Shown: positions 62,701-64,000 of the stretch, in pieces
Layout of the letters: every line of letters begins with the position of its first letter
Position numbering within the stretch: the first letter of the stretch is position 1
NCBI GenBank assembly: GCA_963682055.1
Contig: OY821745.1
Location: 16,623,501-16,687,500 of the forward strand
DNA length: 64,000 nucleotides
Reading direction: 5' to 3'
Source of the DNA: Primula veris
Taxonomy: Eukaryota > Streptophyta > Magnoliopsida > Ericales > Primulaceae
Notes under the pieces: model-generated
What the model saw: the letters and a program-made list of their open reading frames with translations, nothing else
What the model was told of the DNA's origin: nothing
Database searches by the model: none
Position numbers and translations under genes: made by a program

Positions 62701-64000
62701 AGCTTCCAACAGCTTTCGGACTTCTGCTATTATAGCCGCTCTGTGTTGAACAAATATTTTTCTGCTCCTCTGAGCTATTGACTTATACTCGGCGTTAACA
62801 CTCAGACGGTGGCATGCTGTTTTTGGTGTAGGCCGGGCATGTCTTTGGGGCTCCAGACGAATTTATCGATGTTATTGAAGAGGAAAGTTTCCAGCTCCTT
62901 GGATTCCTGTTCGGGAAGGTGCTCGCCAATGAGGAAGTAGTGCTCCTCGTCCATTCCCGGGATGTATACCTTTTTGAGCTTCTCTCCTACCCGCTCCTCC
63001 ACCACCATTTCCTTGTTGGCAACTTGATCCACCAACTTCTTTGTACTTGTGGGTTGCTCCACGACGACCAGCTGTCTTTTTAGAGCAGCGGTTATGTCTT
63101 CACAGCGTCGCGAGTCCTCTTGACAGCCTCGGGCTGTCTGGATCTCCCCTCTACCATTTGGGTATTTCACTTTCTGGTGGTATGTCGAGGGTATGGCGTG
63201 CATGGCGTGCAGCCATGGTCGGCCCAAGATCGCATTGTGGCCTGAATTGTCATTGACCACTAAGAATTCCACGGGAACTGACACGGATCCTGTTGTAATA
63301 CTTAAGACGATCTTGCCCAAAGGTTTAGTCGTCTCTGAGATGAACCCTATCAATGTTACGTCGGTGGGCTATAGATCTTGCAGACTGAGCTCCATCTTGT
63401 CGAAGAGCTCTTTGTACATGATGTCACAAGAAGCTCCTTGGTCGACGAGCACTCTGCTGACCGTGTCAATGCCGATTTTGATGCGGAGGTTAATGGCGTC
63501 CCCGTGGGGGTATATTACCCCTTCCGCGTCGTGATCCGAGAAAGAAATGGGCGGGTGTCGCTGTGGCATGCATTGTTGCTTAGAGGTCGACGCCTGTGAC
63601 GCCTTGGCTACTTGCCCAAAGTGCGCCAGTTGCCGTTGTTGGGATCGATCCCCTCCGGTGTTTTTGGGCCGTGATAAAAGCACGACATTGATCGTTTTGC
63701 CCTGTCGGTTGTCGGCTCCCTCGATGGCTAGCTGTTTGCCTTTGTTCCGAGTGCTCTTGATAAATTTGTTGAGGTACCCGGCGTCACCCTACAAGTTCAT
63801 TTTCCACCGGAGATTTCGGCAGTGCTCTGTGAGGTGGCCGTGGTCCTCGTGATATGCGCAGAAGAGCTTGGAGTCTCTTTGGTTGGGAGGGGAAGCGAAT
63901 GGGTCTGGTCGGGAATACCAACTTTCTCTGCATATATCCATAAGGATATCTTCGGCAGATAAGTTGAAAGTGTATCGCAGCTCGACCGGTTTGAAGTTCC
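59760..64000 (-). pseudogene. gag-pol: E2 Gag-Pol (zinc finger to integrase), broken; continues past the window
   Basis: Aligns to E1 from about residue 560. Present in order: zinc finger CAYHEDHGHLTEHC, protease VDQGAS, RT with YIDDMVV, both RNases H, integrase and the end NSWNVANLKKYYV. Lesions seen: TAG near 63790 (Trp codon in E1), TAG near 63370, frameshift near 62830, TAA near 62120, frameshift near 61840, TGA near 61350, frameshift near 61240. At the second integrase Asp (LLDGIQF) one residue is missing compared with E1. The last 489 codons (61229-59760) are still open. Non-functional. Confidence 0.92.

Larger units (their letters stand above)
49512..64000 (-). mobile_element. Second Tat-lineage retrotransposon E2 (3' part, inverted, decayed)
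   Basis: Opposite orientation to E1. From right to left: gag end, protease, RT, RNases H and integrase (broken), tandem array, antisense genes (here plus strand) and 3' LTR at 49512-50080. It shares with E1 the TGATAGAACAC LTR start, the 15-base polypurine tract, domain order and antisense gene set, but the sequence is clearly diverged. The 5' part lies beyond the window. A 5-bp flank AGTAA at 49507-49511 would be the target duplication. Many stops and frameshifts in pol: dead, and older than E1. Confidence 0.95.

Overview
The window is nuclear DNA of a flowering plant, most likely a eudicot. It is AT-rich and intron-bearing, and it consists almost wholly of nested transposable elements. No bacterial, plastid or mitochondrial gene, tRNA or rRNA is visible. 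The only candidate host gene is a weak two-exon model (15772-16976, minus) whose upstream DNA carries a large retrotransposon. The species cannot be named from the sequence.

Layout. 1-5368: a decayed Ty1/copia element on the minus strand, cut off at about position 96 and broken by frameshifts, a stop and a 33-G run. 5369-17048: AT-rich host DNA with two LINE relics (6966-7286 plus; 10600-12250 minus), two Stowaway MITEs, local duplications, and a field of dispersed CAGTCTGAA motifs (15500-16760). 17054-34529: a complete Ty3/gypsy Tat-lineage element (here E1) with two 568-bp LTRs that read as identical and a 5-bp target duplication AATAC. 34535-39928: host DNA with one palindromic element, one Stowaway and an LTR/primer-site remnant. 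39929-48839: a CACTA (En/Spm) element with TSD ATT and broken Transposase_24 and DUF4216 genes on the minus strand; it holds a long inverted repeat and a nested hAT-type element with an 8-bp TSD. 49512-64000: a second, diverged and decayed Tat element (E2) in the opposite orientation, running off the window.

The most interesting content is shared by E1 and E2. Between pol and the 3' LTR each carries about 9-10 kb of genes read antisense to gag-pol. In order from the 3' LTR these are five small single-exon genes (a-e, about 95-160 aa, mostly coiled-coil; a and b are tandem duplicates), then a four-exon gene f (682 aa in E1, resembling the Transposase_28 'putative gypsy type transposon' family), then two more coiled-coil reading frames, g and h. 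Gene order, splice sites and reading frames agree between the copies. Each of a-e has its own TATA box 50-110 bp before the ATG, so the set looks like separately transcribed minigenes. In E1 gag-pol is intact but b and e are broken; in E2 the visible pol is badly broken while a-e are all open. Both elements also carry a tandem-repeat array just after pol, at the same place but with unrelated repeat units.

Antisense genes after pol are known in plant Tat elements such as maize Grande. I do not recognise a described cluster of five promoter-bearing coiled-coil minigenes plus a spliced gene, and its function is unknown.
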